Assembly: GCA_046302855.1 (NCBI GenBank) | Contig: JBKCHH010000029.1 | Location: forward strand, 1-17,221 | DNA from: JBKCHH01 sp046302855 | GTDB lineage: Bacteria > Pseudomonadota > Alphaproteobacteria > Rickettsiales > UBA8987 | Direction of reading: 5' to 3' | DNA: 17,221 bases | In this document: one piece after another, positions 1 to 7,615 of the stretch | How the letters are laid out: every line of letters starts with the position of its first letter | How positions within the stretch are numbered: the first letter of the stretch is position 1 | Translations under genes and position numbers: made by a program | Notes under the pieces: model-generated | Told to the model about the DNA's origin: nothing | Databases searched by the model: none | What the model saw: only the letters and a program-made list of their open reading frames with translations

Positions 1-1270
1 CATCTATATAGTTTTCTTCCCTGTGGAAAGAATAGGTTTTTTGCGGTTCTAATGATTTCTCCAGTTCTTTTTCCATAGACTTTATCTCTTCGTTTTTCAC
101 TAATTTACTAAAAACCGGCTTTGAATTCTGGTCTAAAAAATCATTCCTGTTTTCAGCAAATTCATCTAAAGGAACCTCTGCCTTTTCAGCAAAAAAATGC
201 TGAGTATTTATTGTTTCCGCTGTATTTTTTTGTTTTGCCAAATGATGAATTTCTGAAATTTTTGGCTTTGCATTTTGCTGAAAAAAGCTAGCCTTTCTAG
301 AATTTTCATCTTCAATGCCAGTTGCCACTACCGAAACTCTAATTTTACCATTTAAGGCTGTATCGAAGGCAGAGCCGAAAATAATATTAGCATCTGGGTC
401 TATTTCTTCCCTTATTCTGTTTACTGATTCATCTACCTCATAAAGGGTCATATCATCACCACCTGTAATATTTATTAACACTCCCCTTGCCCCCTTCATC
501 GAAACATTGTCAAGTAATGGGTTAGAAATGGCAGATTCTGCGGCTTTTATAGCCCTGTTTTCATCACTTGATTCCCCCGTTCCCATCATTGCCTTGCCCA
601 TTTCGCCCATTATGGACCTTACATCGGCAAAATCTAGGTTGATAAGCCCTGGAACTAACATTAAATCGGTAATACCTCTAACGCCTGAATATAAAACATG
701 GTCGGCTAGTTTAAAGGCCTCTAAGAAAGTGGTTTTTTTATCTGCGATGCGAAAAAGATTTTGGTTTGGAATAACTATTAAAGTATCAACATATTTTTGA
801 ATTTCTTGCAGGCCAAGCTCAGCAATTCGCATTCTATGTGCCCCTTCAAAATGGAAGGGTTTAGTTACCACACCAACGGTTAAAATACCCTTTTCTTTTG
901 CCAACTTTGCAATTACGGGGGCTGCCCCACTGCCTGTGCCACCACCCATACCAGCGGTAATGAATACCATATTATTGCCTTCTAGATAATCATTTATAAT
1001 ATCTTGTGATTCTTCCGCTGAAGCCCTACCAACCTCGGGGTAAGAGCCGGCCCCCAGCCCTTTAGTAATTTCCATACCAAGCTGAATTTTATTATGACAG
1101 ATTGATTCTTGAATGGCTTGAGCATCGGTATTGGCAATTACAAAATTAACGCCAACTAGATTCATGCGTATCATATTATTAACGGCATTACAGCCTGCCC
1201 CGCCCACGCCAAACACCGTTATGGTTGGTGTAAAATTATCACTTTCTGGTAATCTTATATTTATAACCAT
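1..1270 (-). CDS. ftsZ: Cell division protein FtsZ (partial, C-terminus outside window)
   Basis: Tubulin-like GTPase that polymerises into the cytokinetic Z ring at the inner face of the membrane. Reading the minus strand from the ATG at 1268-1270 gives about 423 residues before the window edge. The GTP-binding tubulin signature GGGTGSG lies at about residues 109-115 and the T7 catalytic loop NLDFADVRSIM at about 211-221. The globular GTPase and C-terminal domains end near residue 320. After that comes a hydrophilic, low-complexity linker of at least 100 residues; the FtsA/ZipA-binding tail must lie beyond position 1. Long linkers are common in alphaproteobacterial FtsZ. The start is supported by an AGGTAGG-like ribosome binding site just upstream and by alignment to the usual FtsZ N-terminus. 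argB lies upstream on the same strand, 107 bp away, an unusual neighbour in place of ftsA. Confidence 0.96.
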   Translation of the reverse strand, partial: MVINIRLPESDNFTPTITVFGVGGAGCNAVNNMIRMNLVGVNFVIANTDAQAIQESICHNKIQLGMEITKGLGAGSYPEVGRASAEESQDIINDYLEGNNMVFITAGMGGGTGSGAAPVIAKLAKEKGILTVGVVTKPFHFEGAHRMRIAELGLQEIQKYVDTLIVIPNQNLFRIADKKTTFLEAFKLADHVLYSGVRGITDLMLVPGLINLDFADVRSIMGEMGKAMMGTGESSDENRAIKAAESAISNPLLDNVSMKGARGVLINITGGDDMTLYEVDESVNRIREEIDPDANIIFGSAFDTALNGKIRVSVVATGIEDENSRKASFFQQNAKPKISEIHHLAKQKNTAETINTQHFFAEKAEVPLDEFAENRNDFLDQNSKPVFSKLVKNEEIKSMEKELEKSLEPQKTYSFHREENYID

Positions 1271-1314
1271 TGGAACCTACCTGATAAAAACAAAATTAAA
1301 AAAATACTTTAGCC

Positions 1315-1343
1315 AGTTTAAGAAGTTAAGACAAAAGTTTCAA
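1315..1343 (-). promoter_or_regulatory. Candidate sigma-70 promoter for ftsZ
   Basis: On the minus strand, TTGAAA (1338-1343) is followed by a 17 bp spacer and TAAACT (1315-1320). This places transcription initiation roughly 40 bases before the ftsZ start. The 107 bp argB-ftsZ gap is otherwise AT-rich and featureless. Sequence match only; in such AT-rich DNA chance matches are frequent. Confidence 0.4.
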
Positions 1344-1377
1344 GTAATAAAATAAGCAATTAGTTAAAAAAATATTT

Positions 1378-2343
1378 TCAGAAGAACATCGTCCCCACAC
1401 CTACATCGCTAAAAATTTCAATAAGCATGGCGTGTTCTTTAGTGCCATTTATAATATGCGCTGCCTCAACATGAGCCTTTAGAGCATTAACGCAGGTTTC
1501 AACTTTTGGAATCATACCACCTTTTATAGTGCCATTATCAATGTATGCCTTAACTTTGCTGGCTTGAATTTTATTTATTAGCTTGCCATTTTTATCTAAC
1601 ACGCCATCTACATCGGTTAGCAGAATTAACTTTCTAGCAGCCAAGGCAGAGGCTATGGCACCAGCTACGGTATCGGCATTTATATTATAGGTTTCGCCCT
1701 TTTTAGATTTACCAATTGGAGCAATTACGGGGATGATATCACTTTCTTCAAAGATGCTTAAAATTTCTGGATTAATAAAATCTGGCTCGCCCACAAAACC
1801 AAGATCTAAAATTTTTTCTATATTAGAGTTTGGATCTTTTCTGGTTTTGCGAATTTTTCTGGCCTCAATTAAGTTGCCATCCTTACCACAAAGCCCAATA
1901 GCCGTTCCGCCAGCATCATTAATGTGCGAAACTATGTTCTTATTAATTTTGCCAGCCAGCACCATTTCTACTATTTCAACTGTGGCCTCATCTGTAACCC
2001 TTAGTCCATCAATAAATTCAGAGGAAATCTTTAGCTTATCTAACATTTCACCAATTTGTGGGCCACCGCCGTGTACCACTATAGGGTTAATGCCAACTTG
2101 TTTCATTAACACTACATCTCTGGCGAAACTTTTTAGAGCGGTATCATCCCCCATAGAGCTACCACCAAATTTAATTACGAAGGTTTCGCCGTTAAACTCC
2201 CTCATATAGGGTAGGGCTTCAGAAAGAATGCGAGCCTTGTTTAGGTATTCTGCCTCCTTATCGTTTTCTAGCTTAGTTTTTTCCCCTAGCTTTTCTTGCG
2301 ACTTGTTTTTAATTTTTTCTTTAGATTTGTCTTTTGAAGGCAT
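1378..2343 (-). CDS. argB: Acetylglutamate kinase
   Basis: Phosphorylates N-acetyl-L-glutamate with ATP, the second step of arginine synthesis; cytoplasmic. The 321-residue product has the amino-acid-kinase fold: the Lys-Phe-Gly-Gly phosphate-binding strand at about 58-61, VHGGGPQIGEML for substrate binding, and a central DVDGVL segment. A helical N-terminal segment (KARILSEALPYM) and a C-terminal GVGTMFF motif resemble the arginine-feedback-inhibited class, so end-product inhibition is likely (inference). About 30 Lys/Glu-rich residues precede the usual N-terminus; the next Met, at residue 47, lies inside the conserved region, so the extended start is kept although no strong Shine-Dalgarno is visible. 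Other arginine genes (argD, argF) lie 13 kb away. It diverges from hemB. Confidence 0.95.
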   Translation of the reverse strand: MPSKDKSKEKIKNKSQEKLGEKTKLENDKEAEYLNKARILSEALPYMREFNGETFVIKFGGSSMGDDTALKSFARDVVLMKQVGINPIVVHGGGPQIGEMLDKLKISSEFIDGLRVTDEATVEIVEMVLAGKINKNIVSHINDAGGTAIGLCGKDGNLIEARKIRKTRKDPNSNIEKILDLGFVGEPDFINPEILSIFEESDIIPVIAPIGKSKKGETYNINADTVAGAIASALAARKLILLTDVDGVLDKNGKLINKIQASKVKAYIDNGTIKGGMIPKVETCVNALKAHVEAAHIINGTKEHAMLIEIFSDVGVGTMFF

Positions 2344-2398
2344 ATATTCTATTGTTTATGAAGGGAATAATCACTACTTACAAAATTGCAATAGTAAT

Positions 2399-3370
2399 AT
2401 GGAGAAAATAATTAGACATAGAAGATTTAGGCAAAATCAAAAACTACGGGATTTCCTTAGTGAAACTAGGCTTGTGGCATCTGATTTAATCTATCCCTTA
2501 TTTGTTGTTGAGGGGGCAAAAAAGCAAGATGAGATTAAAACCCTGCCATCAATTCATCGCTATTCAATAGATAGGCTGTTAACCCATATAGAAGAATCTT
2601 TGAAGCAAGGAATTCAAAATTTTGCCCTTTTCCCCGTGGTTGATAATGCAAAAAAAGATGAAAAGGCAAGCGAGGCCTTCAAAAAAAATAATCTAATCCA
2701 CCAAACCTTACAAAAAGTAAAAAAAATCTTCCCCGAAGCCTTGTTCATCGCCGATGTTGCCTTAGACCCCTATACTTCGCACGGGCATGATGGCATAGTT
2801 ATAAATGAAAGGGTGGATAATGATAAAACCGTTGCCCTCCTTTGTAAACAAGCGATTTTGCTAGCGCAGGCGGGGGCAGATATTGTAGCCCCATCTGATA
2901 TGATGGATGGCAGGGTTTTAGCTATTAGAAATAATCTTGATAAAAATGGCTTAGAAGATAAGCTAATTCTGTCTTACAGTGCCAAATATGCCTCTAGCTT
3001 TTATTCCCCCTTTAGAGATGCGCTGAATAATAAAAACCGCACTATTTCTAAAAAAACCTATCAAATGGACTATAGAAATTCGCTAGAGGCCTTGAAAGAA
3101 AGCCTTACAGATATTGAAGAGGGGGCAGATATTTTAATGGTAAAGCCAGCTGGCTATTATTTGGATATTATAAAATTGGTTGCAGAAAATTCTCTGCTTC
3201 CCACCTTTGCCTATCAAGTAAGTGGCGAATATTCTATGCTAAAGTTAGCAAGCCTTAATGGGGCGTTAGATTTTGAGCAGGCAATGCTAGAAACCCTATA
3301 TTGCATTAAAAGGGCGGGGGCTTCTAAAATCTTTACCTATGGTGCGTTTGAGGTGGCGAAGTTTTTATAA
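2399..3370 (+). CDS. hemB: Delta-aminolevulinic acid dehydratase (porphobilinogen synthase)
   Basis: Condenses two 5-aminolevulinate molecules to porphobilinogen in heme synthesis. The frame is open from 2228, but that upstream part is antisense to argB; the ATG at 2399 gives 323 residues, the normal family length, starting with the typical basic HRRFRQ region. Schiff-base lysines are visible in SYSAK (about residue 196) and in LMVKPAGY (about 249). The metal region reads DVALDPYTSHGHDG (about 119-132), with Asp replacing the zinc-binding Cys residues of E. coli/animal enzymes, so this is the aspartate-rich, magnesium-type enzyme common in alphaproteobacteria and plants. Its last 38 bases overlap the convergent small ORF at 3333-3650. 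Confidence 0.96.
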   Translation: MEKIIRHRRFRQNQKLRDFLSETRLVASDLIYPLFVVEGAKKQDEIKTLPSIHRYSIDRLLTHIEESLKQGIQNFALFPVVDNAKKDEKASEAFKKNNLIHQTLQKVKKIFPEALFIADVALDPYTSHGHDGIVINERVDNDKTVALLCKQAILLAQAGADIVAPSDMMDGRVLAIRNNLDKNGLEDKLILSYSAKYASSFYSPFRDALNNKNRTISKKTYQMDYRNSLEALKESLTDIEEGADILMVKPAGYYLDIIKLVAENSLLPTFAYQVSGEYSMLKLASLNGALDFEQAMLETLYCIKRAGASKIFTYGAFEVAKFL

Positions 3371-3650
3371 CTGGCGCTGGAATTTTTTCATGTGATTTTG
3401 GTTTTTTAGGAACAAAAAAATCTAGCCTCCCTAAAACATACCTAATTATTTGTTGCCTAGCATTGGCGATGCCTGAAGATTTTTCTGCCTGCTGTTTGGC
3501 TTTTTTAGCTTTTAAAGCCCTTTTTTGTTCTTCAATTTTTTGCAACTCTTCACTTTCTTGCAGTAGTTTTTTTAGCAACTCATCATTTAAGGGAACGCCA
3601 TGCCTTTTAAATAAAATGGTGATGATTTTTTCTAGCTTTTTTTTGTTCAT
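3333..3650 (-). CDS. Hypothetical small, lysine-rich, probably coiled-coil protein
   Basis: I do not recognise the family. The 105-residue product begins with a Lys/Ile/Leu-rich helix, continues as a Leu/Glu/Lys/Ala-rich stretch (about residues 22-57) that looks like a charged coiled coil, then has a more ordered segment ending RYVLGRLDFF (about 70-79) and a basic, Pro/His-rich tail. No signal peptide, no cysteine and no membrane span are seen. It starts 13 bases after the lpxC stop on the same strand, which suggests co-transcription, and its 3' end overlaps the hemB 3' end tail to tail by 38 bases. The Shine-Dalgarno (AGAAAG) is weak. Reality as a gene rests on its full-length open frame and position, so confidence is moderate. 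Confidence 0.6.
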   Translation of the reverse strand: MNKKKLEKIITILFKRHGVPLNDELLKKLLQESEELQKIEEQKRALKAKKAKQQAEKSSGIANARQQIIRYVLGRLDFFVPKKPKSHEKIPAPVIKTSPPQTHHR

Positions 3651-3663
3651 AGCTTTCTAACCA

Positions 3664-4524
3664 TTAAACAAAACGCCAGTTTTCATTTGAGGCAAATAGT
3701 TTTCTAAGTAGCTGATTATTTAAAGCGTGGCCAGATTTATAGCCAGAAAAAGACCCAATAATTTTTGCACCAGCCAAGTATAAATCACCAATACAGTCTA
3801 GAATTTTATGTTTTGCCAGTTCATTGGTAATTCTAAAACCATCTTTGTTAATAATACCTTTTTTACCTATCACTATAGCGTTATCTAGTGAGCCACCTTG
3901 AGCCAAACCCTTGCTTTTTAAATGATTGATTTCATGTTCAAAAACAAAGGTTCTTGCCAAAGAAATTTCATTTTTAAAATCATTGCCACCACCTGCAAAA
4001 AAAGCCTTTTGATTAGCTATTGCCACGCCGCCAAAATCTAACTCCAGCTCTACCGAAAACTCATTAGCGGGGGAAAGGGATACAATTTTATCACCATCTT
4101 TAAATTCAGTTTTTGCCAAAATTTCTATGGTTTTAGAAAAACTGTTATAGGTGTTAAGCCCCGCCTTATCAAAGGCCTTAATAAATGGTTCGGAACTGCC
4201 ATCCATAATAGGGATTTCTGGCCCTTCCAGCTCAATTTCAGCATTATCTATTTCACAAGCCCAAAGGGCCGCCATAAGATGTTCAATAGTTGCAACAATA
4301 GTGCCATCATTATTAGAAATGGTAGTTCCCAAAACAGTTTGGGAAACATTTTTATATAGGGCTGGAACCACCCTATCAAAGCCATTTACATCGGTTCTTA
4401 TAAATTTTATACCAGAATTTTCTTTCGCAGGGCTAACCCTTAATTTAACCTTTTTGCCAGAATGCAGGCCAATCCCTTTAATTTCAGTAACTTGTTGCAG
4501 GGTTTTTTGTAGAGTTTTGTTCAT
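3664..4524 (-). CDS. lpxC: UDP-3-O-acyl-N-acetylglucosamine deacetylase
   Basis: Zinc hydrolase catalysing the committed step of lipid A synthesis, on the cytoplasmic side. The start at 4524 is chosen because AAGG lies six bases ahead of it; an in-frame ATG at 4542 would add six residues with no support. The product is 286 residues, slightly short but close to rickettsial LpxC. Zinc ligands are present as His82 (in IEHLMAAL) and His239/Asp243 (HKILD); the catalytic His266 is in KSGHALNN. The GPEIPIMDGSS substrate loop is intact. A small hypothetical gene follows by 13 bases. In many alphaproteobacteria lpxC lies next to ftsZ; here argB, hemB and the hypothetical gene separate them. Confidence 0.96.
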   Translation of the reverse strand: MNKTLQKTLQQVTEIKGIGLHSGKKVKLRVSPAKENSGIKFIRTDVNGFDRVVPALYKNVSQTVLGTTISNNDGTIVATIEHLMAALWACEIDNAEIELEGPEIPIMDGSSEPFIKAFDKAGLNTYNSFSKTIEILAKTEFKDGDKIVSLSPANEFSVELELDFGGVAIANQKAFFAGGGNDFKNEISLARTFVFEHEINHLKSKGLAQGGSLDNAIVIGKKGIINKDGFRITNELAKHKILDCIGDLYLAGAKIIGSFSGYKSGHALNNQLLRKLFASNENWRFV

Positions 4525-4570
4525 TTTTAGCCTTAAAAACAATCTTAGATTTCTTATGATTTAAGGGCGA

Positions 4571-4598
4571 ATTCTAATAATAAAAATCATTATCGCAA
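4571..4598 (-). promoter_or_regulatory. Candidate lpxC promoter overlapped by a Fur-box-like sequence
   Basis: On the minus strand TTGCGA (4593-4598), a 16 bp spacer and TAGAAT (4571-4576) form a plausible promoter about 47 bases ahead of lpxC. The segment 4576-4594 matches the classical 19 bp Fur consensus at 16 positions by hand count, including an exact TCATTATC half, and fills the space between the two promoter boxes. AT-rich DNA makes such matches easier by chance, so regulation of lpxC by iron is only a suggestion. Confidence 0.35.
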
Positions 4599-4642
4599 GT
4601 TTTTAATTTACTGCCTCAAAAGATTGCGGGCAAACTCGAAAT

Positions 4643-4666
4643 AAAATCCAAAACAAAATCCAAAAC
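4643..4666 (+). repeat. 12 bp tandem duplication
   Basis: Two perfect adjacent copies of AAAATCCAAAAC in the lpxC-lipoprotein intergenic region, with a partial third (AAAATAA). Probably replication slippage; no function is evident. Confidence 0.8.
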
Positions 4667-4673
4667 AAAATAA

Positions 4674-4701
4674 TTGCAAGTTCAAAAAATATCAATATAA
4701 A
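4674..4701 (+). promoter_or_regulatory. Candidate promoter for the 17 kDa-antigen lipoprotein
   Basis: TTGCAA (4674-4679), a 16 bp spacer and TATAAA (4696-4701) lie 28 bases ahead of the ATG at 4730, giving a leader of about 20 nucleotides. It would also serve fabI, 22 bases downstream of the lipoprotein stop. Sequence match only. Confidence 0.45.
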
Positions 4702-4729
4702 ATCCCCTAAACCATAAGCCTTCATTTTT

Positions 4730-5224
4730 ATGTTTAAAAAAATTTTAGTATTATCAATTTCCACTATCACCCTTTTTTCCTGTGCTACTTATGATAATCA
4801 GGGGAATTCTAAAGGTGGCATTAACAAGCAACAGGTTGGTGCTTTAAGTGGTGCGGCTCTTGGTGCAGTAGCTGGTAGCAATGTGGGTAAAGGAAAGGGT
4901 AATATAGTAGCCATTGCAGGTGGCACAGTAATTGGTGCTTTGCTTGGTAGTGAAGTTGGAAAATCTTTAGATAATGCCGATAGAGCCTATTATAGCCAAA
5001 CCACTCAAACCTCTTTAGAAACCGCTCCAGATGGCAAGGCTTCTACTTGGGTGAATCCAAATTCTGGTAATAGTGGCGATATTACGCCAACTAGAACTTT
5101 TCAAGATCCAAAAGGTTCTTACTGTCGTGAATTTACACAAACTATATCGGTGGGCGGTAAGCAAGAGCAAGCAGTTGGTTCTGCCTGTAGAGATGCTCAA
5201 GGCACATGGCGCGTTCAAAATTAA
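4730..5224 (+). CDS. Rickettsial 17 kDa surface antigen-like glycine-zipper lipoprotein
   Basis: Outer-membrane lipoprotein of the rickettsial 17 kDa antigen family, 164 residues. A short signal peptide with hydrophobic core ends in a lipobox, LFSC, placing the lipidated cysteine at residue 18. Then follow KGGINKQQVG and two glycine-zipper hydrophobic segments (about 36-50 and 59-77) with G/A at four-residue spacing, which can insert in or pack on a membrane. The C-terminal half carries the family pattern LETAPDG, NPNSGNSG, YCREFTQT and GSACRDAQGTW; its two cysteines (in YCREF and SACRD) may pair in the periplasm. The precise role of the family is not established; envelope integrity is the usual guess. 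It is followed 22 bases later by fabI. Confidence 0.92.
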   Translation: MFKKILVLSISTITLFSCATYDNQGNSKGGINKQQVGALSGAALGAVAGSNVGKGKGNIVAIAGGTVIGALLGSEVGKSLDNADRAYYSQTTQTSLETAPDGKASTWVNPNSGNSGDITPTRTFQDPKGSYCREFTQTISVGGKQEQAVGSACRDAQGTWRVQN

Positions 5225-5246
5225 GCATTGAAAATTATTTAGAAAT

Positions 5247-6071
5247 ATGACTGTTAATTCTAGTACTAGCCTAATGAAGGGCAAAAGGGGCGTGATAATG
5301 GGTCTGGCTAATGATAGATCCATCGCTTGGGGCATATCTAAAGTATTGCAAGAACATGGTGCCGAGCTTATTTTCACCTACCCCAGTGATGCCTTGCTAA
5401 AAAGAGTTCAGCCACTGGCAAATTCTTTAGGCTTTAATGATATTTATAAGTGTGATGTAACCAACCCACAAGAAATTGTTGATTTATATAAACAAATTGG
5501 TGATGACTTTGGCAAGATTGATTTTGTGGTTCACTCCATCGCCTTTTCTAACAAAAATGAGTTAGAGGGCAAGTATGTTGATACTAGCCTAGACAACTTT
5601 TTAACTACCATGAATATATCCTGCTATTCCTTTGTAGCAGTGGTGCGGGAAGCTGCCAAAATAATGAATGATAATGGAGCCTTTTTAACCCTTAGCTATT
5701 ATGGGGCAGAGAAGGTTATTCCACATTACAATGTTATGGGTATTGCGAAGGCCGCCCTTGAAACCAGCGTAAAATATTTAGCCGTAGATTTAGGTGGTAG
5801 GGGCATTAGAGTTAATGGCATTTCAGCAGGGCCAGTCAAAACCTTAGCGGCTTCTGGCATTGGCGATTTTAAATATATTTTTAGGTGGAATGAATACAAT
5901 GCTCCATTAAAAAAGAACATCACTATTGAAGAAGTGGGAAATGGTGCCATGTTTTTACTCTCCAACCTTTCAACCGGCACAACGGGCGAAATAATGCATA
6001 TAGACGCTGGCTACAATGTAGTTGGTATGAAGGCAATTGATGCCCCAGACATAGCCTTAGTTAAGGAATAG
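5247..6071 (+). CDS. fabI: Enoyl-[acyl-carrier-protein] reductase (NADH)
   Basis: Reduces trans-2-enoyl-ACP in each round of type II fatty acid elongation. It is a short-chain dehydrogenase-fold enzyme of 274 residues, normal length. The N-terminal nucleotide-binding segment KGKRGVIMGLANDRSIAWGI and the HSIAF motif (about 96-100) are typical. The catalytic pair appears as Tyr161 and Lys168 in YNVMGIAK, with a further Tyr at 151 in LSYYGAE. NGISAGPVKTLAASGI is the substrate-loop signature. The ATG at 5247 is used; the Met at residue 10 is a possible alternative because many orthologues start just before KGKRG. It is probably co-transcribed with the lipoprotein and ends two bases before a palindromic repeat. 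Confidence 0.96.
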   Translation: MTVNSSTSLMKGKRGVIMGLANDRSIAWGISKVLQEHGAELIFTYPSDALLKRVQPLANSLGFNDIYKCDVTNPQEIVDLYKQIGDDFGKIDFVVHSIAFSNKNELEGKYVDTSLDNFLTTMNISCYSFVAVVREAAKIMNDNGAFLTLSYYGAEKVIPHYNVMGIAKAALETSVKYLAVDLGGRGIRVNGISAGPVKTLAASGIGDFKYIFRWNEYNAPLKKNITIEEVGNGAMFLLSNLSTGTTGEIMHIDAGYNVVGMKAIDAPDIALVKE

Positions 6072-6072
6072 A

Positions 6073-6222
6073 AAGACTCTCTGCCTAATTCTACTTCTAT
6101 GGATTTTTATGCATTCGCTTGCGAATGCTCAAATCCTCATTTACTTATTTGTAAGACTTAAGGTTCTCCGCTTCGATGCAAAAGCATAAAAATCTTATAT
6201 AAGCGAATTATGCAGAGGTCTT
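6073..6222 (+). repeat. Palindromic intergenic element, copy 1
   Basis: A 150 bp imperfect palindrome starting AAGACTCTCTGCCTAATTC and ending as its near reverse complement GAATTATGCAGAGGTCTT. It is the inverted counterpart of 8428-8571: the stretch TAATTC to CATTCGCTT (about 35 bases) is identical, and the right arm GCATAAAAATCT through GAATTATG differs at one base. Inside it is a perfect 8 bp hairpin (6111-6128, GCATTCGC/GCGAATGC). It sits between the convergent fabI and msrB genes and its end touches the msrB stop codon, so it may act as a bidirectional terminator. No ORF is present; it looks like a non-autonomous mobile or regulatory repeat. Confidence 0.85.
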
Positions 6223-6731
6223 TATTGAAATAACTTTAGATACTCACCGTAGCCCTGTTTTTCTAACTCTTCTTTAGGAATAAACTTTAAGGAGGCTGAA
6301 TTAATGCAATAACGCATACCACCTTGCTCTTTTGGCCCATCGTTAAACACATGCCCCAGATGCGAATCTGCCGTGCTTGAACGCACTTCTGTTCTTACCA
6401 TTCCGTGTTTGCTATCGGTCTTTTCTTTTATAGTGGTTTGATTAATTGGTTTAGAAAAACTAGGCCAGCCCGTGCCAGAATCAAACTTATCTAGGGATGA
6501 AAACAGCGCCTCGCCAGATACAATATCTACATAAATCCCTTCTTTTTTATTATTCCAATAGGGGTTGCTAAAGGGAATTTCTGTGCCATCTTCCTGCGTT
6601 ATATGGTATTGGGTGGAGTTTAACTTTTTTATCTCCTCTTCTTTTTTAAAGTTTTTTTTCATCTCTTCTGCCCCAGCCAAGTTAAAGTTAAGTGCCAATA
6701 TAAATAATATAATTTTAGTAAGGCTTTTCAT
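6222..6731 (-). CDS. msrB: Exported peptide-methionine (R)-S-oxide reductase, single-cysteine type
   Basis: Reduces R-methionine sulfoxide in oxidised proteins. The 169-residue precursor has a signal peptide (basic MKSLTK, hydrophobic core, AGA before Glu22), so it should act in the periplasm. The fold signatures DSGTGWPSF, SHLGHVFNDGP and RYCINSASLKF are present, with the catalytic cysteine in the last. That cysteine is the only one in the protein: the position that holds a resolving Cys in many MsrB (GCGWPSF) is Thr, and the two zinc-binding CxxC pairs are absent. It is therefore a zinc-free, 1-Cys-like MsrB needing an external thiol reductant. It starts four bases after the pyrB stop and is the last gene of the bcp-pyrB-msrB operon. 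Confidence 0.95.
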   Translation of the reverse strand: MKSLTKIILFILALNFNLAGAEEMKKNFKKEEEIKKLNSTQYHITQEDGTEIPFSNPYWNNKKEGIYVDIVSGEALFSSLDKFDSGTGWPSFSKPINQTTIKEKTDSKHGMVRTEVRSSTADSHLGHVFNDGPKEQGGMRYCINSASLKFIPKEELEKQGYGEYLKLFQ

Positions 6732-6735
6732 TTTG

Positions 6736-7614
6736 TTAAACTATAAGCATTTTAGCAATTAAAGCTTCCCTTATTTTTACACCATTTTCTGCCTGCTTTA
6801 GAATTAAAGATATATCTAAATCATCGGCCAAATCGCTATCTATTTCTACATCCCTGTTTATTGGGGCGGGGTGAAGAACAAAGCAGCCTTTTTTGGCAAA
6901 TTTTAATCTTTCATGGGTTAATTTGTAATTACAGGCGTAATCTTGAAAAGAGGGGATAAAAAAGCCATCCATTCGCTCTTTTTGCACACGAAGAACTATT
7001 ACCGCATCGGCATTCTTTAAACCCTGTTCAAAATTATGATATATTTCCACCCCACCATTATAAAGGGGCGTTAGGGATTTTGGGGAGATAACTTTTACCC
7101 TAGCACCCAGCCTAATAAGTAGCTTAATATCAGACCTTGCCACCCGTGAATGTAAATAATCACCTAAGATTACTATTGTTTTATTTTTTAAACTGCCAAA
7201 CTTTTCAAGCAGAGTAAAACAATCAACCAATGCTTGGGTTGGATGTTCATGACAGCCATCCCCCGCATTAATAAGCAAGCAATCAAGATGTTTAGCAGCT
7301 AGGTTAATAATTCCACTACCATTATGGCGAAGAACTAAAACACTGGGCTTCATGGCGTTTATGGTGGCGATGGTATCTAAGAAGCTTTCCCCCTTACTAA
7401 GGGAGGAATTGGCAACATCTATATTTACTACCTTCATCCCTAAATTTTTACCCGCAATTTCAAAAGAAAGCCTAGTTCTAGTGGAGTTTTCAAAAAAGAA
7501 ATTAACTAGAATTTTCCCCTCTAACCTATTGTTAATATCGTTCTTTCTAGCTAGGGAAAAAATCTTTTCTATTTCCTTATCATCTAAATCGTTAATAGAA
7601 GAAATAACCCGCAT
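6736..7614 (-). CDS. pyrB: Aspartate carbamoyltransferase catalytic subunit
   Basis: Joins carbamoyl phosphate and aspartate, the first committed step of pyrimidine synthesis. The 292-residue protein carries the carbamoyl-phosphate motif FFENSTRTRLSFE, the SLSKGES loop, HPTQALVD, GDYLHSRVARS (typical of ATCase rather than OTCase), LRVQKER and HPAPINRDVEI. Slightly shorter than the ~310 residues usual for the family, but no motif is missing. No pyrC or regulatory pyrI lies next to it. It starts one base after the bcp stop and is followed after four bases by msrB, so the three are almost surely co-transcribed and perhaps translationally coupled. With argF at 16562 the window holds both carbamoyl-phosphate-consuming transferases. 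Confidence 0.96.
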   Translation of the reverse strand: MRVISSINDLDDKEIEKIFSLARKNDINNRLEGKILVNFFFENSTRTRLSFEIAGKNLGMKVVNIDVANSSLSKGESFLDTIATINAMKPSVLVLRHNGSGIINLAAKHLDCLLINAGDGCHEHPTQALVDCFTLLEKFGSLKNKTIVILGDYLHSRVARSDIKLLIRLGARVKVISPKSLTPLYNGGVEIYHNFEQGLKNADAVIVLRVQKERMDGFFIPSFQDYACNYKLTHERLKFAKKGCFVLHPAPINRDVEIDSDLADDLDISLILKQAENGVKIREALIAKMLIV

Positions 7615-7615
7615 A

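Noticed and set aside
115..122. Antisense ORFs over ftsZ, argB, lpxC, pyrB, murC and argD
   Set aside because: All lie opposite strongly recognised genes and have Ser/Leu/Phe/Pro-rich shadow compositions.
2228..2398. N-terminal extension of the hemB frame by 57 codons
   Set aside because: It is antisense to the start of argB, is Ser/Phe-rich with no HemB similarity, and the ATG at 2399 gives the normal family length and N-terminus.
4525..4542. Earlier lpxC start at 4542
   Set aside because: No ribosome site supports it, while AAGG sits six bases before the ATG at 4524 and LpxC N-termini match the shorter form.
6736..7614. pyrB as a second ornithine carbamoyltransferase
   Set aside because: The HSRVARS and LRVQKER motifs and the HPAPINRDVEI tail are those of aspartate carbamoyltransferase.
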